From: an uncultured Paludibaculum sp.
GTDB lineage: Bacteria > Acidobacteriota > Terriglobia > Bryobacterales > Bryobacteraceae
Length of the DNA: 64,000 bases
NCBI RefSeq assembly: GCF_963665245.1
Contig: NZ_OY762269.1
Location: 2,486,501-2,550,500, forward strand
Direction of reading: 5' to 3'
Below are positions 28,960 through 40,037 of this stretch, piece by piece; position 1 is the first letter of the stretch, and each line of letters begins with the position of its first letter. Made by a program: the position numbers and the translations under genes. The notes beneath the pieces were generated by a model. That model did no database searches. It was not told the origin of the DNA and saw only the letters and a program-made list of their open reading frames with translations.

Positions 28960-29892
28960 ATGACCATTCACAGGAAGCAGTTCCTGCAGGTGGCCGGCGG
29001 GGGACTTCTGTCCCTCGCCGCGCCGCGCCTGCTCGATGCCGATCCGGGGTCCGGCAAGTTCTATTTCGCCATCATCGCCGACACCCACATCATTGACGAC
29101 TTCTACAAGGGCCCCGAAGGGAGCCCCGAGGACACCGAATCCATCTTCAAGACGGCCGAACGCCTGACACAGACGCGCGACTATCTGAACAAGCTGCAGC
29201 CGAAGATGGACCTGACGTTCCTGGTGGGTGACTACTTTCACAACTACCCGTCGCCGGACGTCGATTTCTATTTCCAGAACAAGACACGCATCGACGTGGC
29301 GAAGTCGATTACTGACGGCTTCACGATGCCGGTGCATGTGGGCTACGGCAACCACGATTATGGGGTGCCGAAGGTGTCCCATGCGGTTTCGCACGAGCTG
29401 TTCCGCCGCAAACTGGGCCTGCAGCCCTACTATTCGGTGGACCACAAGGGCTTCCAGTTCATTCACCTCAACAACTTCCTGGGCGAGACCTGGCAGCCCG
29501 GCCATGCCAAGTACGACAAGAAGATCGGCAGCCTGGGTGAAGAGCAGTTGACGTGGCTGGAGGCGAAGCTGGACGCGCACAAGCCCACGTTTGTGTTCAT
29601 CCACTTCCCGCTGTCGATTGTTGCGCCCAAGGAGAAAGCCGACCTCGGCCTGCACCCACTGTTGAAGAAGCACAAGGACACGGTTCAACTGGTGGTGTCG
29701 GGCCACTGGCACCGCTGGTTTGAGTTCGGACGGTCCTACGGGCCGCTACACCAGGTGATCGCGGCCACGCGCTACGACCCGAATGCCTATCTGATTGTCG
29801 AGGCCGACACCAAGAAGCAAAGCCACCGCCTGCTGAATATCGACCTCGTGGACTGGAACACGCACTACAGCAAGCCGTGGCGCGGTCTGTAA
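28960..29892 (+). CDS. Exported calcineurin-like metallophosphoesterase
   Basis: A 310-residue enzyme with a leader resembling a Tat/Sec signal (HRKQFLQVAGGGLLSLAAP). All calcineurin-like motifs are visible: D-x-H in ADTH (Asp41, His43), GD in VGDYFHN, GNHD in YGNHDYG, and GHWH in VSGHWHRW, which together bind two metals. The family hydrolyses phosphomonoesters or diesters. Being linked to the TonB-dependent receptor gene, it may process a phosphorylated nutrient in the periplasm; this is inference. The stop is followed within seven bases by the convergent VOC gene. Confidence 0.87.
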   Translation: MTIHRKQFLQVAGGGLLSLAAPRLLDADPGSGKFYFAIIADTHIIDDFYKGPEGSPEDTESIFKTAERLTQTRDYLNKLQPKMDLTFLVGDYFHNYPSPDVDFYFQNKTRIDVAKSITDGFTMPVHVGYGNHDYGVPKVSHAVSHELFRRKLGLQPYYSVDHKGFQFIHLNNFLGETWQPGHAKYDKKIGSLGEEQLTWLEAKLDAHKPTFVFIHFPLSIVAPKEKADLGLHPLLKKHKDTVQLVVSGHWHRWFEFGRSYGPLHQVIAATRYDPNAYLIVEADTKKQSHRLLNIDLVDWNTHYSKPWRGL

Positions 29893-29898
29893 GTCCGA

Positions 29899-30750
29899 TT
29901 ACAGGCCGGCTTTGATTCGTACCGCGTTGCCCGACGGGTCGCGCAACAGGATATCGCCGCCATTGTCCGCAACCGGTGAGGCGATGGCGGCGATTCTGCG
30001 TAGTTCGGCCGCGTTGGGCACAACCACCGTGAATTCCTTCAAACCCATCGCGCCCTCCGGATTCGGCCTCGCGCCTACGCCGGCCCACGTGTTCACGGCG
30101 ATGTGGTGATGGTAGCCGCCAGCCGACAGGAATGTGGCGGAGCGGCCGTAGCGCAATGTGACGTCGAAGCCGAGCAGGCCATTGTAGAAAGCCTCGGCTT
30201 CGGCGATGTCACCGACGTGCAGGTGGACATGGCCCATGCGTGTGCCTTCGGGCAGGCCGTGGTCCGTGGGTGCGCCAATCGCGGCGGCCAGCACGCCCTG
30301 CGCATCCAGGGGATCGGTAGCCATCTGGACCTCTCCGTTGCGGACAGTCCACTCCGCACGATCCCGATCGCGGTAGATCTCGATGCCGTTGCCTTCCGGA
30401 TCAGCCAGGTAGATGGCCTCGCTCACCAGATGATCGGCCGCGCCCTGCAAGGGAACGCCGGAGTCGATGAGGTGCCTCAACGCCGCGCCGAGGGCACGCC
30501 GGGTGGGCAGCAACAAGGCGAAATGGTAGAGCCCGGCCGTTCGCGGGACTCGCCGGGCGCCCGGGTTGCCATGCAGCACCAGCAGTTCGTCCACGCCAAC
30601 GCCCAGGTGGACAGTTTCGTCTTGCTGCTTCAACACCTGGAGGCCGAGCCGGCTGGTGTAGAAATCCACCGCCTGGCTCAGCGAGGCGACTGTCAGAGAC
30701 ACAGCACCGACTGTAGTCGCGGCCGCGATGGGGATTTGAGCTGTGGTCAC
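29899..30750 (-). CDS. VOC family protein (two glyoxalase/dioxygenase-type modules)
   Basis: A 283-residue protein built of two VOC modules. The first reads AVSLTVASLSQAVDFYTSRLGLQVL through VSEAIYLADPEGNGIEIYRD; the second MGHVHLHVGDIAEAEAFYNGLLGF through YHHHIAVNTWAG. The pattern matches catechol-2,3-dioxygenase-like proteins, in which two His and one Glu hold a metal. Ring-cleavage is possible but not proven. The start is probably GTG 30750; no good ribosome site is visible and upstream in-frame codons overlap the pirin end. It lies 31 bp after the pirin gene and may be its operon partner. Confidence 0.8.
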   Translation of the reverse strand: MTTAQIPIAAATTVGAVSLTVASLSQAVDFYTSRLGLQVLKQQDETVHLGVGVDELLVLHGNPGARRVPRTAGLYHFALLLPTRRALGAALRHLIDSGVPLQGAADHLVSEAIYLADPEGNGIEIYRDRDRAEWTVRNGEVQMATDPLDAQGVLAAAIGAPTDHGLPEGTRMGHVHLHVGDIAEAEAFYNGLLGFDVTLRYGRSATFLSAGGYHHHIAVNTWAGVGARPNPEGAMGLKEFTVVVPNAAELRRIAAIASPVADNGGDILLRDPSGNAVRIKAGL

Positions 30751-30781
30751 ACCGGTTAGATGGCTGCGGCGGCCCAAAGGT

Positions 30782-31723
30782 TCAACGGGTGATGGGCCGG
30801 CCGATGAGTTGCGGGGCTCGCAGGCGCGCACCCTGATAGGCGCGGACGTCCTCGAAGCGCACGTGCTGCTCCCAGTCGGCGCGGGCGGCGGAGATCTCCT
30901 CCTGGCTGCGGGCGACGAAGTTCCACCACATCAGGATGGTCTCGCCGAAGGGGGCTCCGCCGATGACGAGGACCTGGGCGCCGGCGCGTGTACTGAGCTG
31001 CATCTCGCTGCGATGGGCTCCGAGGTAATACAGCGTGTCGAGCTGCAGCGGCTGGCCTTCGAAGGCCGCGTCGCCGGAAAGGATGATGAGTGCGTGCTCG
31101 AAGTCGGGCCGCAGCGGCAGTTCTGTGCTCGTGGCGGGGTGCAGGGTCATCTCGGCGCCGACCATGGGCGAGTAGGCCACGCCTTTCGAGCGATGCCCCT
31201 GCCAGTCCCCCAGGATGACGCGGATCAACGCGCCGGGCTCTTCCAGCACGGGCGGCGTCGGGTGGTGTCCAAAGGCCGGCGGCGCGTGGCGATGGGCGTC
31301 GGGCAGCGCGACCCAGAGCTGGACTCCGTTGAGGTGGCCCGTGTTCTCGACGGGCGTCTCCTCGGTATGGGTGATGCCGCGGCCGGCGGTCATGACGCCG
31401 AGCTGGCCGGGCCGCAGCAGGGCCTCGGTACCGAGGCTGTCGTGATGGATGATCTCACCCGACAGCAGCCAGGAGACCGTCTGCAGGCCGATGTGCGGAT
31501 GCGGAGCGACATCCATGGGCTTGTCGTTGGTGAAGCTGAGCGGGCCGTAGCGGTCGAGGAAGCACCAGGGCCCGATCATGCGGCGCTGGCGCACGGGCAG
31601 GATGCGGCGGATGCGGATGCGACCGAGGTCGGTCTCGTGCGCCGGGTAAGTCTCCAGGACGCGGGCGGAATCCGCCGCCGCGCATTCCAGGGCTGTTGAT
31701 TCGGTAGGCAGTAGATTGCTCAG
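30782..31723 (-). CDS. Pirin family protein
   Basis: A cupin-fold pirin of about 313 residues. Family landmarks are GPWCFLDRYGP, PHPHIGLQTVSWLL, GEIIHHDSLG with MTAGRGITHTEE, and the C-terminal GGAPFGETILMWWNFV. Pirins bind iron and some act as quercetinases or redox-sensitive regulators. No in-frame ATG lies near the family N-terminus. The only well-placed ribosome site, AAAAAGGAGAGG at about 31728-31740, points to CTG at 31723 as the start (first residues SNLLPTESTA follow). A GTG at 31786 is the alternative. The gene is divergent from the Ig-like membrane protein at 31859. Confidence 0.82.
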   Translation of the reverse strand: MSNLLPTESTALECAAADSARVLETYPAHETDLGRIRIRRILPVRQRRMIGPWCFLDRYGPLSFTNDKPMDVAPHPHIGLQTVSWLLSGEIIHHDSLGTEALLRPGQLGVMTAGRGITHTEETPVENTGHLNGVQLWVALPDAHRHAPPAFGHHPTPPVLEEPGALIRVILGDWQGHRSKGVAYSPMVGAEMTLHPATSTELPLRPDFEHALIILSGDAAFEGQPLQLDTLYYLGAHRSEMQLSTRAGAQVLVIGGAPFGETILMWWNFVARSQEEISAARADWEQHVRFEDVRAYQGARLRAPQLIGRPITR

Positions 31724-31858
31724 GGCGCCTCTCCTTTTTCTATTCTGGCGCAGGAGCGGCGAACAAAACAGCCCTTGGCATGTCACTGAATAGTGCGAAA
31801 TCCCGCTTTTATGAGTGAACGCCGCCGCACTCGGCGGTCGCCTCTGGGAGGGACTTGT

Positions 31859-33361
31859 ATGGTCAATCCGCAATCCGCAATCGTGCTCCCGCGGGGGGAG
31901 CAGATATTCGAGGTCGAAGGCCAGGCGCAAATGGTGGAGTGGTCGTTGAATCCGCCGCTGGGCCGTATCATCGTTCTACCCGGTTCGCCGGGAAAGGCTC
32001 TTTACCAAGCACCGCTGTTTCGCTGGAGTAGCGCCGATGTGAAGATCACCGCCAAGGTGGAGGGTGACGCGAACGCCGGCGGAGAAGCCGCGATTACGCT
32101 ATCGGCCACGCCCAGTTGGCTGACGCTGCTGAGCGCCTTCTGGGTCCTGACCTTTGGGGTAACGATCGGTATGCTGTTTTACCTGTGGCCCGCGCCTCCG
32201 CCTCCCATTGGCGTGGAGGTCTATCCTCCGGCTGTGACCCTGTCGCCGGGCAAAGTCCAACAGTTTGAGGCACGAGTCCTGGGCGCTCCGGACCAGACCG
32301 TGATCTGGACGTCGGTCGGCGGCACCATCTCTCCGACTGGCTTGTTTACAGCCCCCTCGCCCCTCAAAGAAGGAGAGACCCCCAGGATTATCGCCACCCT
32401 GGCCTCGGACTCGAAGTTCAGTGCGGCCGCCCAGGTCATCATGTCCACCGAGCAATTGGTGATGACTCGGTCATTGGCGTCTGCAGCACAGATGGCAGCC
32501 GGCTCCGGGATTCAGTTTGAGGCGCACGGGGATTCGGAGAAGGCCGCCGAGGGCCTGAGCTGGATCACAACGGAAGGGACTGTCGACAAGAAGAGCGGAC
32601 TCTTCACCGTGCCCGAGTACTCCCATACAGGCCGCGCCGTCGTCACCGCCTTCGACCCGAAGAACCCGAACCGCAAGGCCAGTGCGGTGGTGCTGCTGCG
32701 CGGTGGCTTCCCATCGGACGTGAGCTCGCAAGACCGGAATCTGACAGGGCTGCTGATTGCCTTCTGGGCGGGTGCCTTGGGTGCGGCGCTGGGGGCGCTT
32801 CGGTCGTTCGTCGGTTTCGTGGGCAATCGGAAGTTCGTGGCCAGTTGGGGCGTCTATTACCTGTCGCGGCCCGTCTTTGGGGCCGGGTTGGCGCTGCTGG
32901 TCCACTTTGGGTACAGGATGGGCGCCTTCAATGCGTCGCCGGGCAGCAGTCCCATGGACCCCGCCAGTGCCGCGTTCATCGGAGGCATTGTGGGCCTTTT
33001 CGCGGACGATGTGCTGGGCAAGTTGAAGGACTTTGTGGACCGCTTCCTGCAGATGTCTGAGCCTCGAACGGACAAGATGAAACAGGATGCTGGGACCACC
33101 GCGGCTGCAGCGCCTGCCCCCTCGATCAGCTCGGCGACTGCTTCCAGGGCTGCCGGGACGGTCGTTGTGACCGGGCAAAACTACACCGCCGCATCGAAGG
33201 TTCACATCGACGGCACGGCCAGGACGACAACCTTCATCAGCGCGACGTCGGTGTCGGCTCCGCTGGATGCGACGAAGAACGTTGGCGACGATGTGAAGGT
33301 TGTAGTGGTCAACAGCCCTACAGCAAAGAGCGCCGAACAGACCGTCAAAGTCGTGGCCTGA
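31859..33361 (+). CDS. Membrane protein with Ig-like (BIG2-type) and IPT-like domains, function unknown
   Basis: A 500-residue protein. Residues about 8-75 form an Ig-like N-terminal module, then a transmembrane segment (WLTLLSAFWVLTFGVTIGML). Ig-like repeats follow (VTLSPGKVQQFEARVLG and WTSVGGTISPTGLFTAPS, then FEAHGDSEKAAEGLSWITTEG). Further membrane segments lie near residue 300-365 (LTGLLIAFWAGALGAALGAL and PVFGAGLALLVHFGY). The C-terminus (SISSATASRAAGTVVVTGQNY) looks like an IPT/TIG domain. I know no characterised protein with this architecture. ATG 31859 has a strong ribosome site (GGGAGGG). Function is unknown. Confidence 0.75.
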   Translation: MVNPQSAIVLPRGEQIFEVEGQAQMVEWSLNPPLGRIIVLPGSPGKALYQAPLFRWSSADVKITAKVEGDANAGGEAAITLSATPSWLTLLSAFWVLTFGVTIGMLFYLWPAPPPPIGVEVYPPAVTLSPGKVQQFEARVLGAPDQTVIWTSVGGTISPTGLFTAPSPLKEGETPRIIATLASDSKFSAAAQVIMSTEQLVMTRSLASAAQMAAGSGIQFEAHGDSEKAAEGLSWITTEGTVDKKSGLFTVPEYSHTGRAVVTAFDPKNPNRKASAVVLLRGGFPSDVSSQDRNLTGLLIAFWAGALGAALGALRSFVGFVGNRKFVASWGVYYLSRPVFGAGLALLVHFGYRMGAFNASPGSSPMDPASAAFIGGIVGLFADDVLGKLKDFVDRFLQMSEPRTDKMKQDAGTTAAAAPAPSISSATASRAAGTVVVTGQNYTAASKVHIDGTARTTTFISATSVSAPLDATKNVGDDVKVVVVNSPTAKSAEQTVKVVA

Positions 33362-33408
33362 CCCAGGCTGGCAGCGGCGGCTTCGGGTTGGATAGGATGG
33401 TCGCTTCG

Positions 33409-34509
33409 ATGAAACGACTCCTCCTTGTCTCCCTGGTGGCTGCCGCCGCCTTCGCCCAGCCCGCGCGCTGGAGCGAGAAGCAGGCCAACGACTGGTATGC
33501 GAAGCAGCCCTGGCTGGTGGGCGCGAACTACAACCCGGCGAACGCCATCAACGAGTTGGAGATGTGGCAGAAGGAGACGTTTGACCCGGCGCGCATCGAC
33601 CTGGAGTTGGGTTGGGCGCGGAGCATCGGCATGAACACGATGCGGGTCTTCCTGCACGACCTACCGTGGCAGCAGGATCCGGCGGGGTACAAGCAGCGCA
33701 TCGGCCAGTTCTTGACGATTGCCGCCAAACACAATATTCGCCCGATGTTTGTGCTGTTCGACTCCTGCTGGGATCCGGCGCCGAAGCTGGGCAGGCAGCG
33801 GGCTCCGAAGCCGGGCGTCCACAACTCGGGCTGGGTACAGAGTCCGGGTGCGGCGGCGCTGCAGGATCCCAAGCAGCACGCGCGGCTGGAGGCGTACGTG
33901 AAGGGCGTCGTGAGCGCCTTTGCGAACGACGATCGTGTGCTGGCCTGGGACATCTGGAACGAGCCCGACAACACGAACGGGTCGAGCTACGGCAAGCTGG
34001 AACCGGCGAACAAGGTGGACCTCGTGCTCCCGCTGATGAAGCAGTCGTTCGCGTGGGCGCGGTCAGCGAATCCGAAGCAGCCGCTGACGGCCGGCGTCTG
34101 GCAGGGCGACTGGTCGACTGCCTCCAAGCTTTCGCCTATGGCCAAGGCGCAGCTGGAACTGTCCGACGTGATCTCGTTCCACAACTATGACGGCCCGGCC
34201 GAGTTCGAGAAGCACATCCAGTGGCTGAAGCCGCTGAACCGGCCCATCCTGTGCACCGAATACATGGCGCGCGGCAACGGGAGCACGTTCCAGGGCACGC
34301 TGCCGGTGGCGAAGAGGTACAAGGTGGCGGCGATCAACTGGGGCCTGGTGGCGGGTAAATCGCAAACGTTCCTGCCCTGGGATTCGTGGCAAAAGCCGTA
34401 TGTGGATCGCGAGCCGGCGATCTGGTTCCACGAGGTCTTCAAGACCGACGGGACTCCCTACAAGAAGGACGAGACGGACTTCATCCGAAAGATAACGTCA
34501 CAAAAATAG
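33409..34509 (+). CDS. Exported glycoside hydrolase, GH5-like (cellulase clan)
   Basis: A 366-residue protein with a signal peptide (MKRLLLVSLVAAAAFAQ). The TIM-barrel carries the two clan GH-A glutamates: acid/base Glu185 in WDIWNEPDN and nucleophile Glu284 in ILCTEYMAR, with FHNYDGP between them. It should cleave beta-linked plant or microbial polysaccharide outside the cytoplasm; annotations of relatives include 1,4-beta-xylanase, but substrate cannot be read here. ATG 33409 is preferred for the signal peptide; ATG 33397 is an alternative. It lies about 50 bp after the Ig-like gene. Confidence 0.82.
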   Translation: MKRLLLVSLVAAAAFAQPARWSEKQANDWYAKQPWLVGANYNPANAINELEMWQKETFDPARIDLELGWARSIGMNTMRVFLHDLPWQQDPAGYKQRIGQFLTIAAKHNIRPMFVLFDSCWDPAPKLGRQRAPKPGVHNSGWVQSPGAAALQDPKQHARLEAYVKGVVSAFANDDRVLAWDIWNEPDNTNGSSYGKLEPANKVDLVLPLMKQSFAWARSANPKQPLTAGVWQGDWSTASKLSPMAKAQLELSDVISFHNYDGPAEFEKHIQWLKPLNRPILCTEYMARGNGSTFQGTLPVAKRYKVAAINWGLVAGKSQTFLPWDSWQKPYVDREPAIWFHEVFKTDGTPYKKDETDFIRKITSQK

Positions 34510-34613
34510 GGGCGGTTGACACGACCGCGACAAACATCACTTTTGCTGGGAAATCCGGACGTTGCGGCGCGCGGACCGCTACACTGGAAGGCACCAACAG
34601 AGGAGGTTTTACT

Positions 34614-35159
34614 ATGTCCATTTACGGAGCCAGCGAGCTGGCGAGAAGTTTTCGTACTGTTCGCAAGAACACGATTATCACGGCGCAGGAGATTCCGGAG
34701 GAGCAGTATGGATTCCGGGCCACTCCTGACACGCGAAGCGTTGCCGAGACCCTGATTCACATGGCAGTGATCCCAACCTTTGGTGAACGGATCCACTTCA
34801 ACGACAAGATCGACACGTTCGTGGGGTTCGATTTCTTCGGTGTGATGGGCGCCCATTACGCCGAGGAGAAGGTGCCTCGGACGAAGGCCGAGATCATTGA
34901 GATGCTGACGGTGAACGGCGAGCGTTTTGCGAAACTGCTGGATGGCGTCACGGACGAGATGCTGGCGGAGACCATCACGTATCCGCCCGGCATGGAACCG
35001 GCGTTCAAAACCCGCTTTGAGATGCTGCTGAGCACGAAGGAGCACGAGATGCACCATCGGGGCCAACTGATGTTGATGCAGCGGATGATTGGCATTGTGC
35101 CGCATCTGACGCGGAACTTCCAGGCTCGTGTCGCGGAGATCCAGGCGGCCCGGAAGTAG
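34614..35159 (+). CDS. DinB family protein
   Basis: A 181-residue four-helix-bundle protein of the DinB/YfiT fold. The three metal-binding histidines are seen in LIHMAV and HEMHHRGQL. Members include thiol S-transferases (bacillithiol or mycothiol dependent) and proteins of unknown role; damage induction is not implied. The ATG at 34614 has a perfect AGGAGG ribosome site. TTGACA at 34516-34521 may be a -35 box, but no matching -10 is visible. The gene ends just before a strong terminator. Confidence 0.85.
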   Translation: MSIYGASELARSFRTVRKNTIITAQEIPEEQYGFRATPDTRSVAETLIHMAVIPTFGERIHFNDKIDTFVGFDFFGVMGAHYAEEKVPRTKAEIIEMLTVNGERFAKLLDGVTDEMLAETITYPPGMEPAFKTRFEMLLSTKEHEMHHRGQLMLMQRMIGIVPHLTRNFQARVAEIQAARK

Positions 35160-35183
35160 ACACAACTCAATTGTGGAAGGAAG

Positions 35184-35214
35184 GGCCTGGCGCCAAAATG
35201 CCAGGCCTTTCTAG
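35184..35214 (+). terminator. Rho-independent terminator after the DinB gene (possibly bidirectional)
   Basis: GGCCTGGC at 35184-35191 pairs with GCCAGGCC at 35200-35207, followed by TTTCT and, a little later, TTTTG. The loop is eight bases. It also lies seven bases beyond the end of the convergent ATPase gene at 35221, and its opposite-strand tail (CCTTCCTTC) is weaker, so it mainly serves the plus strand. Confidence 0.8.
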
Positions 35215-35220
35215 TTTTGT

Positions 35221-36384
35221 TCAGGCTCCAATGGCGAGCAGACGGCGCAAGCTGGACCAGCGGGGTTGTTCCTCGGCCTCCTCGAGTTGTGCGCAGCCGG
35301 CGGCGAGGCGTTCAGCGAATTGGCGGATGGCCCGGCCTGGCGCCAGGGATGTGGGCAGAGGGAGGCGGTAGTCGGTCATGGCCGCGCGGATGCCTCGCTT
35401 GTCCTCCGGAATGCGTGCCGCCACCGGACAGCTCAGGTACTTCTTGATATCGTCCAAACCGATGTCCGTCTGGTTCCACGCATTGATCACAACCTGGATC
35501 TTGTCCGCCGGAACGCCACGGCCGACCAGTTCCACGCTACGTCGTTTGGCCAGTTGCAGGGCACAGGGCTCCTGCGTCGTCACCAGAAAAACGGCGCGAG
35601 CGTGGCGCAGGATCTCCTCGGTGCCGCTGTTCACCAGCTCTGGTAGATCGACAACGATGGATTCATAGCGGCCTTGGAGGAAGCGCAGCAGGAGGTAGTA
35701 GTGATGCCACTGTGGAAGGCCATGGTGCATTTCGGCGGAAGCCAGCAGGAAGTCGACACCGTGGCGGCGCGAGATGAAGTTGTGCCAGCGCAGAGGGTCG
35801 ATCTCGGAAGCGAACGCCAGGGCGCTTTGTGTGCTGCCGCGGGCGGGGACTCCGGCCATTTCGCCCAGCATCCCCGAGCGCAGGTCGGCTTCCATACATA
35901 ACACCCGATGGTCCCGCGTAGAGGCCAGAACGGTGGCGGTGGAAAGCGCGAGCGTGCTGGCGCCGGAACCCGCCTTGGCCGGCAGGAAGCAGAAGAGGTT
36001 CTGGCTGGGGTTCGGGTCCAGGCTGCGAATCGCGGCGGCGATGGCTGAGTCCAGGGGTTCTCGTTCCAGCGGATAGGCGAGAAACTGGGCGATGCCCGAG
36101 GCGCGGAGGCTCTCCCGCAGGGCCGACGTGCCGCCTGCGCCAATCACCGGAGTGCGGGGGCAGCGAGCCTGAATCTCGCGCAGGCAGCCCGACGCGGAGG
36201 AGGGGTCCTCCAGGTCGAGGAGAACCAGTTCCGGTTCGAACTGGCGGCAGGCGCTGCCGAGCCACATAAGAGCGGGGTATCCGGTTGTCTGGCGGACGAT
36301 GGAGAGCTTGGCGGATTCCAAAGCGAGCCTGTTCATCGACTCGCAACGGGCCGGGCTGGAACAGATTAACAACGTTGTAAACAT
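35221..36384 (-). CDS. CpaE/TadZ-like ParA-family ATPase with an N-terminal receiver-like domain
   Basis: A 387-residue protein. Residues 1-120 resemble a response-regulator receiver fold (PELVLLDLEDPSSASG, TPVIGAGGT). The C-terminal two thirds is a MinD/ParA ATPase with a deviant Walker A, AKAGSGASTLAL, and a Walker B-like SIVVDLPEL. This arrangement is that of CpaE/TadZ, which localises Flp/Tad pilus machinery at the cell pole. No other tad genes are in the window, so the gene is either an orphan or works with a distant locus. I start at ATG 36384; the upstream GGAG is about 12 bases away. Confidence 0.78.
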   Translation of the reverse strand: MFTTLLICSSPARCESMNRLALESAKLSIVRQTTGYPALMWLGSACRQFEPELVLLDLEDPSSASGCLREIQARCPRTPVIGAGGTSALRESLRASGIAQFLAYPLEREPLDSAIAAAIRSLDPNPSQNLFCFLPAKAGSGASTLALSTATVLASTRDHRVLCMEADLRSGMLGEMAGVPARGSTQSALAFASEIDPLRWHNFISRRHGVDFLLASAEMHHGLPQWHHYYLLLRFLQGRYESIVVDLPELVNSGTEEILRHARAVFLVTTQEPCALQLAKRRSVELVGRGVPADKIQVVINAWNQTDIGLDDIKKYLSCPVAARIPEDKRGIRAAMTDYRLPLPTSLAPGRAIRQFAERLAAGCAQLEEAEEQPRWSSLRRLLAIGA

Positions 36385-36524
36385 AACGTGCCTGCACTCC
36401 GTAAGCACGTTAAGGGCCAGTGGCTGCCGCACTGGAAGTGTAAGCTGTGGAGCGGTCTAGCCGTCAGAAGTCCGACTTTCTCAGGTGCATTCGTCAGATT
36501 TTCGTCAGGCATACCCCTTACAGA

Positions 36525-37622
36525 CTAACCGAGTACAGATTGCGGCAGGCTGGTGAAGACGATGCGTTCGTAGGGCGACGTCTCGCCGCATTCATAGAGG
36601 CACCCGATGCGGTCCCGCTTGAGCGGCGCGAGGCAGGAGTAGGCCGCCGGGCCGTTGTGCACCACTTGACCGGCGGACCATGTCTTGCCTTGGTCTTTCG
36701 ACGCGCGAACCGTGAGGCGTTCGCGTTTGGTGGAGGCCGGGTTGGAGAAGTAAAGTACGTTGTCGCGGGCGATGAGGCTGGCCTGGCAGACGGATTCGAC
36801 GAGCGCCGCGTCGTGAGTGATGGGCTCCCAGGTCGTGCCGCCATCGCGGCTGATGGAGACGGCGCGGCGGTTCTGCTGGTGGTAGTTGCGCATGTTCAGC
36901 ATGAGGGAGCCGTCGCGCAGTTCGACGATCTGGCATTCATTGGTCCCGGGATCCGATGACCCCCCGATTTGCCAGGTGCGCCCGTGGTCGTCGCTGTAGA
37001 TGATGTGGGACAGGGTGGCGCGGGTACCCTCAACCGCGTGGTCGCAGGGAATGATAAGGCGGCCGGTGTGGGTTTGGATGCCGACCCCGGGTCCGGTGGC
37101 ATACCACGTCCATTCGGGCTTGCGGGTGAAGCTGGTGATCTCGTCGAGGATCGTCCAGGTGAGGCCGTCGTCGTCGCTGCTGGTGATGAAGACCGTACGG
37201 CGGTCGGGCACGGTGCGGTCGATCATCTGCCGTTCGGTGACGTTGCCCGGGTTCACGGTGAGGGGCAGGAAGATGCGGCCCGTCTTGCTGTCCTGGACGG
37301 GGCAGGGATTGCCGATGGTGTCATCGCCGTGATCGGCTACCAGTTCGATGCCGGACCACGTCCGCCCCTGGTCCATGCTGCGCTTGACCACGACGTCGAT
37401 GTCGCCGCTGTCCGAACGGCCGCCCTTGCGGCCCTCCGCGAAGGCCAGCAGCGTCCCCTTGCGGGTGGCCAGCAGGGCCGGAATTCGGAAGGTGTGATAG
37501 CCGTCGTCGCCCGCCTGGAAGACGGTGATCTTGACGGATGGTTCGGGAGCGGCGGCGAAAGCGGGGGCGGCGATCAGGCCGGCCAGGCAGTGGCGTCGGG
37601 TGAGCTTGGGTGTAATTGGCAT
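36525..37622 (-). CDS. Exported sialidase (exo-alpha-sialidase, GH33-like)
   Basis: A 365-residue beta-propeller with a Tat-like leader (LTRRHCLAGLIAAPAFAAA). The FRIP motif is present (YHTFRIPAL) and five Asp-box-type motifs are visible: SMDQGRTW, SSDDDGLTW, YSDDHGRTW, SRDGGTTW and SKDQGKTW. The family removes terminal sialic acids or related 2-keto sugars from glycans. The catalytic Tyr/Glu pair is plausible in the C-terminal half (LYECGETSPYERIVF) but not proven. Its start lies only 12 bases after the pnp terminator hairpin on the same strand, so expression may depend on read-through or a promoter in that short gap. Confidence 0.87.
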   Translation of the reverse strand: MPITPKLTRRHCLAGLIAAPAFAAAPEPSVKITVFQAGDDGYHTFRIPALLATRKGTLLAFAEGRKGGRSDSGDIDVVVKRSMDQGRTWSGIELVADHGDDTIGNPCPVQDSKTGRIFLPLTVNPGNVTERQMIDRTVPDRRTVFITSSDDDGLTWTILDEITSFTRKPEWTWYATGPGVGIQTHTGRLIIPCDHAVEGTRATLSHIIYSDDHGRTWQIGGSSDPGTNECQIVELRDGSLMLNMRNYHQQNRRAVSISRDGGTTWEPITHDAALVESVCQASLIARDNVLYFSNPASTKRERLTVRASKDQGKTWSAGQVVHNGPAAYSCLAPLKRDRIGCLYECGETSPYERIVFTSLPQSVLG

Positions 37623-37634
37623 GGAAATGAGAAA

Positions 37635-37653
37635 GCCCGGCTTGGGGCCGGGC
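37635..37653 (-). terminator. Rho-independent terminator of pnp
   Basis: Read on the minus strand, GCCCGGC (37653-37647) pairs with GCCGGGC (37641-37635) around a CCCAA-type loop, followed by TTTCTC. It lies 32 bases after the pnp stop and 12 bases before the sialidase start. Confidence 0.75.
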
Positions 37654-37685
37654 CTTCTTCCTCAAGTCAGTAGTAGTTTAGCGAG

Positions 37686-39920
<2,235 letters not shown>

Positions 39921-39938
39921 TACAATTCTCCCAGGGCT

Positions 39939-39956
39939 GCCGGCATCCAGGCCGGC
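39939..39956 (-). other. Small hairpin next to the pnp ribosome site
   Basis: GCCGGC at 39939-39944 and GCCGGC at 39951-39956 are self-complementary and can pair around six bases, directly upstream of the pnp GGGAG. It could limit ribosome access to pnp or be part of the processed leader. Confidence 0.45.
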
Positions 39957-40037
39957 GAGCCATTCGATTTTTGATTTGGTAGGAACTTGTGAGGGGGCGG
40001 GGCATCGACGCAGGTGGGACGAGGCGAATGCACAGAG

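Noticed and set aside
34516..34545. TTGACA before the DinB gene as a full sigma-70 promoter
   Set aside because: No acceptable -10 box at 16-18 bases; only the -35-like hexamer is present.
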